64,000 nt of DNA, taken from positions 1 through 64,000 of the forward strand of contig JAFIGH010000008.1 of NCBI GenBank assembly GCA_020831525.1, in the 5' to 3' direction. Of the stretch, positions 48,939-58,657 are shown one piece after another (position 1 is the stretch's first letter; every line of letters starts with the position of its first letter). A program made the translations under genes and the position numbers. Below the pieces are notes generated by a model that searched no databases, had not been told where the DNA came from, and saw only the letters and a program-made list of their open reading frames with translations. The DNA comes from Opitutales bacterium (lineage in GTDB: Bacteria > Verrucomicrobiota > Verrucomicrobiia > Opitutales > Oceanipulchritudinaceae).

Positions 48939-51653
48939 ATGGAACGTGCTGCCGGAGACGGCAGAAGTTCGTCGACGACGCCTGTGGGCGTGTGCACTGT
49001 CCGCGCAATGAGAGTGGAAGACAGTCCGGCCTGGCCGCTTGAACCGCCGCGGGAGGCCGCGGCGGACGCCGACGCGATCCTCGACCGCTTCCTTGCGTAT
49101 GTGAAGGCGAAGGGGCTGGATCTGTATCCGGCGCAGGAACAGGCCATCCTCGAACTGCTCGACGGCAAGCACGTGATCCTCAAGACGCCCACCGGATCGG
49201 GGAAGTCGCTCGTCGCGGCGGCGCTCCACTACGAAGGCCTCTGCCGCGGGCTGCGCACCGTCTACACCTCCCCCATCAAAGCGCTCGTCAACGAGAAGTT
49301 CCTCGCCCTCTGCCGCGATTTCGGTCCCGACAACGTGGGCATGTCGACAGGCGACGCGTCCGTCAACCAAGACGCTCCCGTCCTCTGCTGCACCGCCGAG
49401 GTTCTCGCCAACATCGCCCTGCGCGACGGCGCGGACGCCCCCGTCGACGCCGTCGTCATGGACGAGTTCCACTACTACTCCGACCGCGACCGCGGCGTGG
49501 CGTGGCAGGTTCCTCTCCTCACCCTCCCCCGCACGCGCTTTCTTCTCATGTCCGCCACGCTGGGCGAGACGCGTTTCTTCGAGCGCGAACTCGAACGGCT
49601 CACGGGCGTGGGAGCCGTCACCGTCGCCTCCGACGAGCGCCCCGTTCCCCTTGCCCTGAGCTACGAGGAAAAGAGTCTCGAAGAACTCCTCCCCACGCTT
49701 CAGGATGAACGCAAGCTGCCCGCCTATCTCGTGCATTTCACGCAGCGCGGGGCGACCGAGACAGCGCAGCGCCTCACCAGCCTCAATTTCTGTTCCAAGG
49801 CCGAGAAGGAGGCCATCGCCGGTGCACTCGCGGAAATCCGCTTCAACAGCCCGTTCGGCAAAGAATTCCGCAAATACCTTCGCCACGGCATCGGGGTGCA
49901 CCACGCCGGGCTCCTCCCGAAGTACCGCATCCTCGTCGAAAAGCTCGCCCAAGAGAACAAGCTCAAGGTCATCTGCGGCACCGATACCCTCGGCGTCGGC
50001 GTCAACGTCCCCATCCGCACCGTCGTTTTCACCAGCCTCTGCAAATACGACGGCGAAAAGACACGTATTCTCCCCGTGCGCGACTTCCACCAGATCGCGG
50101 GCCGGGCGGGACGAAAGGGATTCGACGACGAGGGATTCGTCATCGCGCAGGCCCCGGAGCACGTCATCGAAAACCTCAAGATGGAGCGCAAGGCCGCCGA
50201 CAACCCGAAGAAGTCCAAAAAACTCGTGCGCCGCAAACCGCCCGAGCGCGGCTATGCCCACTGGGACGAGTCGACCTTCGAACGGCTCGCCGCCTCCCCG
50301 CCGGAGCCGCTCACCAGCTCATTCCGGGTGACCCACGGCATGCTCCTCAACGTCCTCGCGCGCGACGGCGACGGCTGCGCCGCCATGCGGCAGATCATCC
50401 GCGACTGCCACGAGCCTCCCGCCGCACGTAAAAAACTCTTCCGCCGCGGTTGGAGCCTGTTCCGCTCGCTCGTCGACAAAGACATTGTCGCAGTCCTCCC
50501 CGCGCGCGGCGAGAGCGGAGCCAAAGTCCGGGTCCACGCCGACCTGCAGGAAGACTTTTCGCTCAACCACGCCCTCTCCCTCTATCTTGTCGACACCGTC
50601 GATCACCTCGACCGCGATGATCCCGCCTACGCCGACCTTGTCCTCGCCCTCGTCGAGGCCGTTCTCGAAAATCCGGAAGCCATCCTCCGCCGCCAGGTCG
50701 ACCGCCTCAAAGACGAACTCGTGAGGCAGATGAAAGCCGAAGGCATTCCCTACGAGGAGCGCATGGAGCGCCTCGAAAACGTGGAACACCCGAAACCCTA
50801 CCGCGACTTCATCTACGACAGTTTCAACGCCTTCGCCGACGCCCACCCGTGGGTCGGGCAGGACAATATCCGCCCGAAGTCCATCGCCGGGGAGATGTTC
50901 GAACGCTACATGGGCTTCGCCGAATACGTGCGCGAATACGGTCTCCACCGCGCCGAAGGCCTCCTCCTCCGCCACCTCTCCAACACCTACAAAACCCTCA
51001 CCCAGACCGTTCCCGAAAGCCACTGGGACGACGACATCGAAGACCGTATCGTCTACCTCGAGCAACTCGTGCGCGGCACCGACGCCTCCATCCTCGACGA
51101 ATGGGAAGCCCTCCGCGACCCCGCCCATGTCCCCGCCGACGCACGCGGCGATGGCGGCGACCCGCCCGCGCAGCCCGTGCGCCCCCTCGACCCCGTCCGA
51201 GACCGCCCTGCCTTCGAGCGTCTCATGCGCGACGCCGTCTTCCGCTTCCTCCGGCCCCTCGCCGCACGCAACTACAGAGCCGCCTCCGCCGTCCTCGCCG
51301 AACTCGCCGGTCGCCCGCCCGAAGACGCCGCCCCGCCCCCCGTCGTCGCCGTCGACGAATCAACCCTCAACGAAGGGCGCGGCCTCTTCGCATGGCACAG
51401 CGAAGCCCTCGCCGTCGCATGGGAACCGTGGTTCGAGGAGCACGAAGCCCTCCGCCTCGATCCCCCCGCCCGCTCACGCGACAAAACCCGCATCACCGAA
51501 GACCCCATCGACGGCACATGGACCGTCGCCCAGACCCTCGTCGACCCTGACGAAGCAAACGACACCGCAATCGAATTCACCGCCGACATCTCCGCCATCC
51601 AAGCCACCGGCCATGCCCGCCTTCACTTCCTCGGAATCCGGCCATTGGAGTGA
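48939..51653 (+). CDS. Ski2-like DEAD/DEAH-box helicase with DUF3516 C-terminal domain
   Basis: 904 residues from ATG 48939; ATG 49008 ([12 protein letters not shown]) is also possible. Motifs: Walker A TPTGSGKS at 83-90, Walker B DEFH at 175-178, LMSATLG (III), [18 protein letters not shown] (V) and [17 protein letters not shown] (VI). The C-terminal 400 residues resemble the DUF3516 region ([20 protein letters not shown] then WV). The family is thought to act on RNA. Preceded by the AT-rich motif array. Confidence 0.88.
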   Translation: MERAAGDGRSSSTTPVGVCTVRAMRVEDSPAWPLEPPREAAADADAILDRFLAYVKAKGLDLYPAQEQAILELLDGKHVILKTPTGSGKSLVAAALHYEGLCRGLRTVYTSPIKALVNEKFLALCRDFGPDNVGMSTGDASVNQDAPVLCCTAEVLANIALRDGADAPVDAVVMDEFHYYSDRDRGVAWQVPLLTLPRTRFLLMSATLGETRFFERELERLTGVGAVTVASDERPVPLALSYEEKSLEELLPTLQDERKLPAYLVHFTQRGATETAQRLTSLNFCSKAEKEAIAGALAEIRFNSPFGKEFRKYLRHGIGVHHAGLLPKYRILVEKLAQENKLKVICGTDTLGVGVNVPIRTVVFTSLCKYDGEKTRILPVRDFHQIAGRAGRKGFDDEGFVIAQAPEHVIENLKMERKAADNPKKSKKLVRRKPPERGYAHWDESTFERLAASPPEPLTSSFRVTHGMLLNVLARDGDGCAAMRQIIRDCHEPPAARKKLFRRGWSLFRSLVDKDIVAVLPARGESGAKVRVHADLQEDFSLNHALSLYLVDTVDHLDRDDPAYADLVLALVEAVLENPEAILRRQVDRLKDELVRQMKAEGIPYEERMERLENVEHPKPYRDFIYDSFNAFADAHPWVGQDNIRPKSIAGEMFERYMGFAEYVREYGLHRAEGLLLRHLSNTYKTLTQTVPESHWDDDIEDRIVYLEQLVRGTDASILDEWEALRDPAHVPADARGDGGDPPAQPVRPLDPVRDRPAFERLMRDAVFRFLRPLAARNYRAASAVLAELAGRPPEDAAPPPVVAVDESTLNEGRGLFAWHSEALAVAWEPWFEEHEALRLDPPARSRDKTRITEDPIDGTWTVAQTLVDPDEANDTAIEFTADISAIQATGHARLHFLGIRPLE

Positions 51654-51737
51654 AGGGCTATGCCGTAAGGTTGAGGCAGTTTACGATCCCGCGCATGAAC
51701 TGAGCGCCATTGCCGTCAACCCCACGGCCCTTCCTCT

Positions 51738-52712
51738 TCATAGAAGTGGCAGGAGCGACCCTTCATCCGCGCCTTCGGCGAGGGCGCAGAGGTGATGGAG
51801 GGCGGACCGGGCGAGGCCGCCGGGATCGTAGCCGCCTTCGAGCACGGAGGCGACGGGACAGTCGCCAAGCTCCCGGGCGAGGCGCACGATCCGTCGTGTC
51901 AGGGTGTAGTAATCTTTCTCCGACAATTGCATGTCGCTGAGGGGGTCGCGGTGGTGCGCGTCGAATCCGGCGGAGAGCAGGAGGATATCGGGGCGGAAGC
52001 GGCGGACCGCCGGCTCGACAAGGGATTCAAAGGCGGCTTCGTAGCGGGCGAGATCGGAGCCTGCGGGCAGAGGAATGTTGAGGTTCGTGCCCTTGCCCGC
52101 GCCGCTGCCCGTCTCGGAATCCCATCCGGTGTGCGGATAGAGCAAGTGCTGGTGCAGGCTGACGAAAAGGACGGCAGGCGTGGCGTAAAAGCTTTCCTGG
52201 GTGCCGTTGCCGTGGTGGACGTCGAAATCGATGACACATACCCGCTCGCGCTTCATCGCCTCCTGCGCGTAGACCGCGGCGATCGCAACATTGTTAAAGA
52301 GGCAAAAGCCCATTGCCTGCTCGGCGCGGGCGTGGTGACCCGGAGGCCGCGCGCAGCTGAAGGCCGCACCGTAGCCGTCCCTGCAGACGGCGTGCACCGC
52401 GCGCACCGCGGACCCTGCCGCGAGACGCGCCACACGGTAGGAATCCTCGCAAACAAGTGTTTCGCCGAAGTCCAACGCCCGCTGCCCCTTGAGGCAGGCT
52501 TCCTCGACAAAACAACGGTATTCCCGCGTGTGAATACGTTCGACCCAACGCGTACCGACCAATTCCGGCTGGAGAAAGTCCGTCACCGCCGCCAAGCCGG
52601 AGCCGCGCACGGCCTCCGCCACCCAACGCGCCCGCATCGCTGTCTCGGGATGGCGGTCGCCCGTGTCGTGCGAGGCAAAGGCATCATCATAAACCACAGC
52701 CAACGGCTTCAT
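51738..52712 (-). CDS. Histone deacetylase superfamily (acetoin utilisation/polyamine deacetylase-like) enzyme
   Basis: 324 residues. Zinc and catalytic motifs are intact: RPPGHHA (His126/His127), IDFDVHHGNGTQ (Asp164, His166) and LLSAGFDAHHRDPLSDM. The C-terminal VLEGGYDPGGLARS also fits. Bacterial members deacetylate polyamines or proteins such as acetyl-CoA synthetase. Substrate cannot be read from the sequence. It is divergent from the xre-like gene. Confidence 0.92.
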   Translation of the reverse strand: MKPLAVVYDDAFASHDTGDRHPETAMRARWVAEAVRGSGLAAVTDFLQPELVGTRWVERIHTREYRCFVEEACLKGQRALDFGETLVCEDSYRVARLAAGSAVRAVHAVCRDGYGAAFSCARPPGHHARAEQAMGFCLFNNVAIAAVYAQEAMKRERVCVIDFDVHHGNGTQESFYATPAVLFVSLHQHLLYPHTGWDSETGSGAGKGTNLNIPLPAGSDLARYEAAFESLVEPAVRRFRPDILLLSAGFDAHHRDPLSDMQLSEKDYYTLTRRIVRLARELGDCPVASVLEGGYDPGGLARSALHHLCALAEGADEGSLLPLL

Positions 52713-52988
52713 TGCTTCACCCTGCTTCCCTCCCTAGCCGTGGGCAAGATTTTGACGCCAAGACCTCGCTTTCCCCGTGAGCATTCCACCGCGTCAATAT
52801 TCTTTGCCATGTTTTTATTTGTTTACGGCGTGCAACCCGTCTGCCGCCTTCCGCGATGCTCGCCTGTGCGGCTGGGCACCAATCGCCTGCGACAGGGCAA
52901 ATCCCTTCGCGCCACAGTCCCATCGCGGGGCTCTCCGAGTGACCGAGATAAAATGAATAAATCTTCATGCGTGAACAATCTTTTACCC

Positions 52989-53038
52989 TTGACATCTTTC
53001 GACATGCCGAAAACTCTCATGCCAAAAACCGGCATCAA
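52989..53038 (+). promoter_or_regulatory. Promoter/operator candidate of the xre-like regulator
   Basis: TTGACA (-35-like) at 52989, with overlapping repeats: GACAT at 52991 and 53001; CATGCCGAAAA at 53004 and CATGCCAAAAA at 53019; and the hairpin TTTCG/CGAAA spanning 52998-53013. No clear -10 is present. The rest of the 328-bp gap up to the deacetylase start holds no gene. The layout suggests autoregulation by the downstream HTH protein. Confidence 0.5.
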
Positions 53039-53040
53039 CC

Positions 53041-53376
53041 ATGCAGCAGACCATTGGCGAGACACTCAGAGAACTCCGGAAGGCGAAGGGCCTGAGCATG
53101 CGCCGGACGGCGGCGGCGGCCGACCTTGACCAAGCCGCCCTCAGCCGGATTGAGAACGGTCGCCGCCTGCCCACGGAAGCGCAGTTGGCCGCATTGGCCG
53201 CGATCTACGGGCAGGACCTTCCCAAGTTGCTCGCGATCAACGCTTTTTCCGAAATCAAAGAAAAGCACGGGAGCGCCCCCTACTACGCCGATTGCGTGAG
53301 CCTCCTGCACGAAGACGCCGCCGCCTACAACCGCAAACCCCGGAGCACCGCCCCACCCCGCCCCGCGTGTGAATAA
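53041..53376 (+). CDS. XRE-family HTH regulator, probable R-M controller
   Basis: 111 residues. HTH at 6-60: TIGETLRELRKAKGLSMRRT followed by AAAADLDQAALSRIENGRRL and PTEAQLAALAAIYG. A short C-terminal extension (about 40 residues) follows the domain. Small XRE proteins directly upstream of methyltransferase and endonuclease genes act as C-proteins that time restriction. Here the next two genes are a methyltransferase remnant and a BglII-like nuclease, which supports that role. Confidence 0.85.
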   Translation: MQQTIGETLRELRKAKGLSMRRTAAAADLDQAALSRIENGRRLPTEAQLAALAAIYGQDLPKLLAINAFSEIKEKHGSAPYYADCVSLLHEDAAAYNRKPRSTAPPRPACE

Positions 53377-53381
53377 CCCTG

Positions 53382-53396
53382 TGAACCGAATGTTCA
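53382..53396. promoter_or_regulatory. Palindrome upstream of the methyltransferase remnant
   Basis: TGAAC-CGAAT-GTTCA, perfect 5-bp arms, six bases past the regulator stop and 47 bp before the remnant's ATG. A candidate binding site for the preceding regulator. Confidence 0.4.
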
Positions 53397-53442
53397 TCAG
53401 ATTGTATTCCCTTCCCGCCGCGTTTCGCCAGCTTTAGTAGAA

Positions 53443-53661
53443 ATGAACCCGCCCTTTCTCACCACTTCCCACGGTGCCCTTTTCGACACGGACTGCCTCA
53501 AGATCCTGCGAGCCATGAAGTCGGGCGTGAATGAGCTGAAATTGGTTGTTCCAGCGGGAGCTATCCTGATTTCCACGGACCCCGGCGATTTGGTCTTCAA
53601 ACCATTTGGAAGAGGAGTTCAGCCTCTCCGCCGCGAAAGAACCGGGGTTTCCTTTTTCTGA
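53443..53661 (+). pseudogene. Remnant of a DNA N6/N4-methyltransferase (internal deletion)
   Basis: 72 residues. The start (HGALFDTDCLKILRAM) is the normal opening of a beta-class methyltransferase. It then jumps to AGAILISTDPGDLVFKPFGR, equivalent to the C-terminal SAM site (usual form STDPGDLVLDPFGGSGTT) but with D-to-K, and GRG in place of GGSGTT. The DPPY/DPPF catalytic motif and about 150 intervening residues are gone, and the SAM motif is damaged. The frame stays open across the junction. It cannot be an active enzyme. Confidence 0.7.
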
Positions 53662-53672
53662 CTTGTCCAACC

Positions 53673-54233
53673 ATGAAGATAACGAAGATCAAGTTTTTCG
53701 GAGGATCGAAAGACAAAGTGTGTCGGCTCGGACTGGCACACACTTTTCTTGAACTCCAGGAAATCCTCATAGCTACAGATATTCGCATCCTCGACAAAAA
53801 GCAGGCGAATAGCGCTGGCGTCGTCCGGGAGATGATGGACGCCCACTTTGGAAAGTATCCGGAATGGGTTCAGTCCAAGAGCGGTGATATCGATTGGGTG
53901 AAGCGATTTCGCCACAATCAGACGGTTGTGTCCCGCATTGGTGTGGAAATTCAGGTTTCCGACCAGAGCGACTTTTTCGCCCACGGCATCGTTCAGATTC
54001 GGAACAAGCTCCAGGACAGCCATATAGATGTCGGAATCATCGTCGTTCCGTCGGACGATTTCGGGTATCGAATGACGGGGCGGGTGGCAAATTACTCCTA
54101 TGCCGTTCAATACGTTGAGGAAGAGCTTCGTGAAGCAAAATTGTACCCCATCGTTCTGATCGCCGTGGAAAATGATGGATTTTCGGATACCGCTTTGCCG
54201 AAAGAGACGATGAATCTGGGAAAAGCGTCGTAG
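53673..54233 (+). CDS. BglII/BstYI-like type II restriction endonuclease
   Basis: 186 residues. The BglII-family core is visible: IDWVKRF, then SRIGVEIQVSD with the ExQ catalytic pair (Glu92/Gln94), a DFFAHGIVQIRNKL helix and SHIDVGIIVVPSD. BglII and BstYI use Asp-Glu-Gln at RGATCY-type sites; the Asp here is not certain (Asp74 or nearby). It is AT-richer than flanking genes and begins 11 bp after the methyltransferase remnant. Its protective methylase appears to be missing locally. Confidence 0.7.
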   Translation: MKITKIKFFGGSKDKVCRLGLAHTFLELQEILIATDIRILDKKQANSAGVVREMMDAHFGKYPEWVQSKSGDIDWVKRFRHNQTVVSRIGVEIQVSDQSDFFAHGIVQIRNKLQDSHIDVGIIVVPSDDFGYRMTGRVANYSYAVQYVEEELREAKLYPIVLIAVENDGFSDTALPKETMNLGKAS

Positions 54234-54273
54234 GATCTTGGTCTCAACTCGCTACCATTAGACCCATTTCCCC

Positions 54274-55908
54274 ATGCCGCATCTCCACTTCAAAGGTAAG
54301 ACCTTCGTCCAGAACCACCACCTGGCCGTGCCCTTTCACGAGCTGATCCCGGTGACGGAGAAGGGGTTGAGTGCAAAGCCCAGCCTCCACGACAACCTCA
54401 TCCTGCAAGGGGACAACCTGAAGGCCCTCAAGGCGCTCCTGCCGGCCTACTCCGGGAAGGTGAAGTGCATCTACATCGACCCGCCCTACAACACCGGCAA
54501 CGAGGGCTGGGCTTACAACGACAACGTCAACTCCCCCATGATGCAGAGCTGGCTCGGCCAGACCGTCGACCGCGAGGACCTCACCCGCCACGACAAATGG
54601 TGCTGCATGATGCTCCCCCGCCTCAAGCTCCTGCGCGAACTCCTCACCGAAGACGGGGCCATCTTCGTCTCCATCGATGACAACGAGGTCCACCACCTCC
54701 GCTGCCTCATGGATGAGGTCTTCGGGGAAGAGAATTTTGTCGCGAATGTGATTTGGCACAAAATGGATAGCCCAAAGAACACGGCCATTCACTTGAGCGA
54801 GGATCACGATCACATCGTCTTGTATGCTCGAAACGCCGAAATTTGGAGACCAAATCTATTGCCGCGGTCAGATGAAATGATTGCCAGATACAAAAATCCA
54901 GACAATGACCCACGCGGCCCTTGGCTGCTTAGTGACCTTGCTGCGCGAAACGAATACCGGCAAGGTAGGTACTCGATCAGAACTCCCTCGGGTAAAGTGA
55001 TTCAGGGACCTCCAGCGGGTAGTTATTGGAGAGTAAGCGAAGAGAAATTCGAGGAACTTGATAAAGATGGTCGAATTTGGTGGGGCGATTCCGGGAGTAA
55101 CCGCCCCGGAATCAAACGATTTCTTTCCGATGTCAAAGACGGTGTTGTCCCCCAAACTATATGGCATTGGAAAGAAGCGGGAAGTACACGAAACGCCAAA
55201 CAAGAGCTTAGCAAATTGATGGAATTGGAGTCTTCGCAAGACGTATTCATAACTCCGAAACCGGTCAAACTTCTCGCCCGCATCCTCCAAATCGCCACCG
55301 ACAAAGACTCCATCATCCTCGATTCCTTTGCCGGGAGTGGAACGACGGCGCATGCGGTGGCGGCGTTGAACGCGGAGGACGGGGGCAACCGCCGGTTTGT
55401 ATTGGTCGAGTGCGAGGACTACGCGGACAGCGTCACGGCGGAGCGGATACTGCGGGTCATGCGGGGGGTGCCCACAGCGAAGGATGCGAAGCTCAAAGCG
55501 GGCTACGGGGGCACTTTCAGTTATTTCCAATTGGGCGAAGCGCTGGAGAAACAGGCCATTCTCGACGGCGAGCATTTGCCCGGCTTCGAGGCCCTCGCGG
55601 GATACGTTTACTTCACCGCGACGGGGGAGCAGTTCGACGCCGGGCAGATCGACCGCAAAACGGGCTTCATTGGGGAGAGCCGCAATTTCGATGTTTTTCT
55701 CATCTACGTGGACGATCTGGAAACGCTGAAGGATCTAGCCTTGACCCGCACGATGGCAGAGGGCCTGCCGAGCATCAGCGGCAAGCCCAAGCTGGTTTAC
55801 GCGCCGACGAAGTACCTCGACGACGACCGCCTGCGGGAACTGCGCATCGAGTTCCAGCAACTGCCCTTTGAGATTTACAAGCGCATGGACGGGAGGCGAC
55901 GCGGATGA
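54274..55908 (+). CDS. mod: Type III R-M modification subunit (Mod, adenine methyltransferase)
   Basis: 544 residues. Motif order is beta-class: IYIDPPYNTGNEGW (DPPY) first, then SIILDSFAGSGTTAHAV (SAM site). The ~170 residues between (VIWHKMDSPKNTA to FITPKPVKLL) form the target-recognition domain. In DNA terms, 54740-55270 is clearly AT-richer than both flanks. Mod methylates one strand of an asymmetric site and directs the Res subunit. Its end overlaps res (ATGA). Confidence 0.92.
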   Translation: MPHLHFKGKTFVQNHHLAVPFHELIPVTEKGLSAKPSLHDNLILQGDNLKALKALLPAYSGKVKCIYIDPPYNTGNEGWAYNDNVNSPMMQSWLGQTVDREDLTRHDKWCCMMLPRLKLLRELLTEDGAIFVSIDDNEVHHLRCLMDEVFGEENFVANVIWHKMDSPKNTAIHLSEDHDHIVLYARNAEIWRPNLLPRSDEMIARYKNPDNDPRGPWLLSDLAARNEYRQGRYSIRTPSGKVIQGPPAGSYWRVSEEKFEELDKDGRIWWGDSGSNRPGIKRFLSDVKDGVVPQTIWHWKEAGSTRNAKQELSKLMELESSQDVFITPKPVKLLARILQIATDKDSIILDSFAGSGTTAHAVAALNAEDGGNRRFVLVECEDYADSVTAERILRVMRGVPTAKDAKLKAGYGGTFSYFQLGEALEKQAILDGEHLPGFEALAGYVYFTATGEQFDAGQIDRKTGFIGESRNFDVFLIYVDDLETLKDLALTRTMAEGLPSISGKPKLVYAPTKYLDDDRLRELRIEFQQLPFEIYKRMDGRRRG

Positions 55909-58448
55909 TCCTCAAGGACTATCAGCAAAAGACGCTTGAAACGGTGAAGGAATTTCTCATGGAGCTTCACCGCCGCCGCGAGAAGATGGAGCGTATCCGC
56001 GAAATGGATGCGGATATGGCCGGGGCGGTCGATTGGGTGAAGCCGGCCTTTGACCAAGTTGCGCCGGGGCGCTACACCATCGCGCGAAAAAACGGCATCG
56101 GCGAGGAGCTGCCGAACTTCTGCCTGAAGGTTCCCACCGGCGGCGGCAAAACGCTCCTCGCCACGCGGGTGATTGACCTCGTCAACACCCACTACCGGCA
56201 CAGCCAGCGCGGGCTCGTGCTCTGGATCGTGCCGACCACGCAGATTTACTCGCAGACCCTGCGCACACTGAAGGACCGCAACCACCCCTACCGCCAGCAA
56301 CTCGACATGGCCTCGGCGGGGCGGACCTTGATCCTGGAAAAGGGCAGCGGCTTTGCTCCGGCGGATGTGGAGGACCACCTCTGCGTTCTCCTCCTCATGC
56401 TGCCCTCGGCCAACCGGAAGACAAAAGAGACCCTGCGCATGTTTCGCGACAGCGGCGGCTTCGACCGGTTCTTCCCGCGTGAGGACAACCAACAGGCGCA
56501 CAAGGCCCTGCTGGAGCGTGTGCCGAATCTCGATACTTTTGAAACGGAGAGCGGCTTCTGGGGGCGGCAGATCAAGACTTCCCTCGGCAATACGCTGCGC
56601 CTGCTCCAGCCCCTCATCATCCTCGACGAGGGGCACAAAGCCTACAGCGAAGGAGCCAAGGCCACCCTCGAGGGCTTCAATCCGAACATGATTGTCGAAC
56701 TCTCGGCGACGCCGCCAAAGACCTCCAACGTGCTCGTTGAGATCAGCGGCAAAGCGCTCAATGACGAGGAGATGATCAAGCTCGACCTCAACATCCAAAA
56801 CGCCGGTTCCACGAGCTGGAAAGACACCCTCCTGGCCGCCATCGAGCACCGCGCCAAACTGGAGCAAGAGGCCGGGAAGGAACTCGAGGACGGCAAGGAT
56901 TACATTCGCCCGATTTGCCTCATCCAAGTCGAGCGCACGGGCAGGGACCAGCGCAAGAGCGGCTTCATTCATGCCGAAGAGGTGCGCGAGTATCTCCTCA
57001 CGCGGGCGGATATTCGGCCGGAACACATTGCCGTGAAGAGCAGCCAGACGGATGAACTCAAAGAGGTCGATGATGTCGGCGGCTTGCTCTCGCCGGACTG
57101 CCCGGTCCGCTTCATCATCACCAAGCAGGCCCTGCAGGAGGGCTGGGACTGCCCCTTCGCCTACGTCCTCGCGATTCTGACCAATCCCGGCTCAAAGACG
57201 GCGCTGACCCAACTCGTCGGGCGCATCCTCCGTCAGCCCTATGCGCGCAAGACGGGGAACCGCTGCCTCGATGAGAGCTACGTGTATGCCTTCCAGCGCA
57301 AGGGGAAAGACTTGCTCAATGAAATCCGCAAAGGCTTCGGCCTCGAAGGCCTGGGCGACCTGCAGGGCCACCTCACCCTGGATGGCGAACGCAAAGACCT
57401 CGGCGAAGTCCTCACCAAAGGCGTGCGGGAGGAATTCAAGGAGTCCGCGCGAAAACTGATTTTGCCAGCCTTCATGATCCGCGATGGCGCGAACGGCTGG
57501 CGGCCCGTGCATTATGAGACGGACATTCTCTCGCGGGTGCCGTGGGCGCGCCTCGATCCGGCGGCGGCCCACGGGCTCACCCTGCGCAGACAAAGCGGAC
57601 GCGGGTTGATGCGCTTCGGCCTCGGGGAAAAAATTCTGCAGGACGATGTGGAATACGCCGCCGAGTCGCTGCAGCACGCGTCGGAACAATTGGACTACGC
57701 CTTCGCCGCCTGCCACTTGATCGATGTCTGCCCGAATCCGTGGCGGGGCAACGAGCTGGTGCGGGCAGTCTTCGCGCACTATCTGGAAAAGTATCCGCGT
57801 GAGGTCGTCTGCGATAATCTTGTCCACATCCTCGAGCATATTCGCGTGCAACTGTCGGAGGCGCGCGATGCCCTCGCGCATGAAGTCTTTGAATCGCTCC
57901 TCACTTCCGGCGAGATGCGCTTCATCGTGGTGGCGGAGGACTTCGGCTTCAATCGCATGCCCAGGAAACAGAAGATTCCCGAAAAGGGGCGACGAGCCCT
58001 CAAGACGAACGGCAAGCCGTTTCAGCTCAGCCTCTTCGAGGATGTCATGGAGGACGACTTGAACGACCTGGAGAACGCCGTCGCCTCCTACATGGAAGAC
58101 CAGGCGGAGTTGTTTTTCTGGTACCGCAACGCCCCGCGCAAAGACTACCGGGTGCAGGGCTGGAAACGCGAGCGCATCTATGCGGACTTCATTTTCACGC
58201 TGACAGGGCAAGGCAAGGAGCACCCGGAGCCCTACAACCGCGTGTATGTCGTCGAAACCAAAGGCACCCACTTGAAGAACGAGGATACGGACTACAAACG
58301 GAGCGTTTTCAACCGCTGCACCGAGCTGGCCCGCGAGAGCGATTGGGCGCACCTCGTCCCCGAAATGAAGAGCAAGCGCATGCGCTTCGAAGTCATAGCC
58401 GAACAGGAGTGGCAGACACGCCTGAATCAGTTGCTGACGGCAAAATAG
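55905..58448 (+). CDS. res: Type III R-M restriction subunit (Res, helicase-nuclease)
   Basis: 847 residues. An SF2 translocase with Walker A VPTGGGKTLLATRVID, DEGH box (IILDEGHKAYSEGAKATLEG), LSATPP, and later LTQLVGRILRQP. A C-terminal nuclease: RIYADFIFTLTGQG, then YVVETKGTHL (PD-ExK type). ATP-dependent long-range communication between head-to-head sites triggers cleavage. Complete and co-translated with mod. Confidence 0.93.
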   Translation: MILKDYQQKTLETVKEFLMELHRRREKMERIREMDADMAGAVDWVKPAFDQVAPGRYTIARKNGIGEELPNFCLKVPTGGGKTLLATRVIDLVNTHYRHSQRGLVLWIVPTTQIYSQTLRTLKDRNHPYRQQLDMASAGRTLILEKGSGFAPADVEDHLCVLLLMLPSANRKTKETLRMFRDSGGFDRFFPREDNQQAHKALLERVPNLDTFETESGFWGRQIKTSLGNTLRLLQPLIILDEGHKAYSEGAKATLEGFNPNMIVELSATPPKTSNVLVEISGKALNDEEMIKLDLNIQNAGSTSWKDTLLAAIEHRAKLEQEAGKELEDGKDYIRPICLIQVERTGRDQRKSGFIHAEEVREYLLTRADIRPEHIAVKSSQTDELKEVDDVGGLLSPDCPVRFIITKQALQEGWDCPFAYVLAILTNPGSKTALTQLVGRILRQPYARKTGNRCLDESYVYAFQRKGKDLLNEIRKGFGLEGLGDLQGHLTLDGERKDLGEVLTKGVREEFKESARKLILPAFMIRDGANGWRPVHYETDILSRVPWARLDPAAAHGLTLRRQSGRGLMRFGLGEKILQDDVEYAAESLQHASEQLDYAFAACHLIDVCPNPWRGNELVRAVFAHYLEKYPREVVCDNLVHILEHIRVQLSEARDALAHEVFESLLTSGEMRFIVVAEDFGFNRMPRKQKIPEKGRRALKTNGKPFQLSLFEDVMEDDLNDLENAVASYMEDQAELFFWYRNAPRKDYRVQGWKRERIYADFIFTLTGQGKEHPEPYNRVYVVETKGTHLKNEDTDYKRSVFNRCTELARESDWAHLVPEMKSKRMRFEVIAEQEWQTRLNQLLTAK

Positions 58449-58657
58449 CGAACCCCGTGCATCGGAATTCAAGTCATGCACTGGGGCCTCCGTCCAATGG
58501 CGTTCATACAAGGCCAGAGTCGACCAGTCGGTACCAACGGTCGCACGCGGTCTAAAGACCCGCACTCCTACAAGCGAGCCGCTTATCCGAACGCCATCCG
58601 GCCTCCAGCGGCTCAAAGGGCGGCGGCGCTCAGCCGATGTCCCGTTTCGGCAGCGGG

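Noticed and set aside
53035-53397. A 120-codon minus-strand frame opposite the xre-like gene
   Set aside because: Antisense to a clear HTH gene with intact helix-turn-helix residues.
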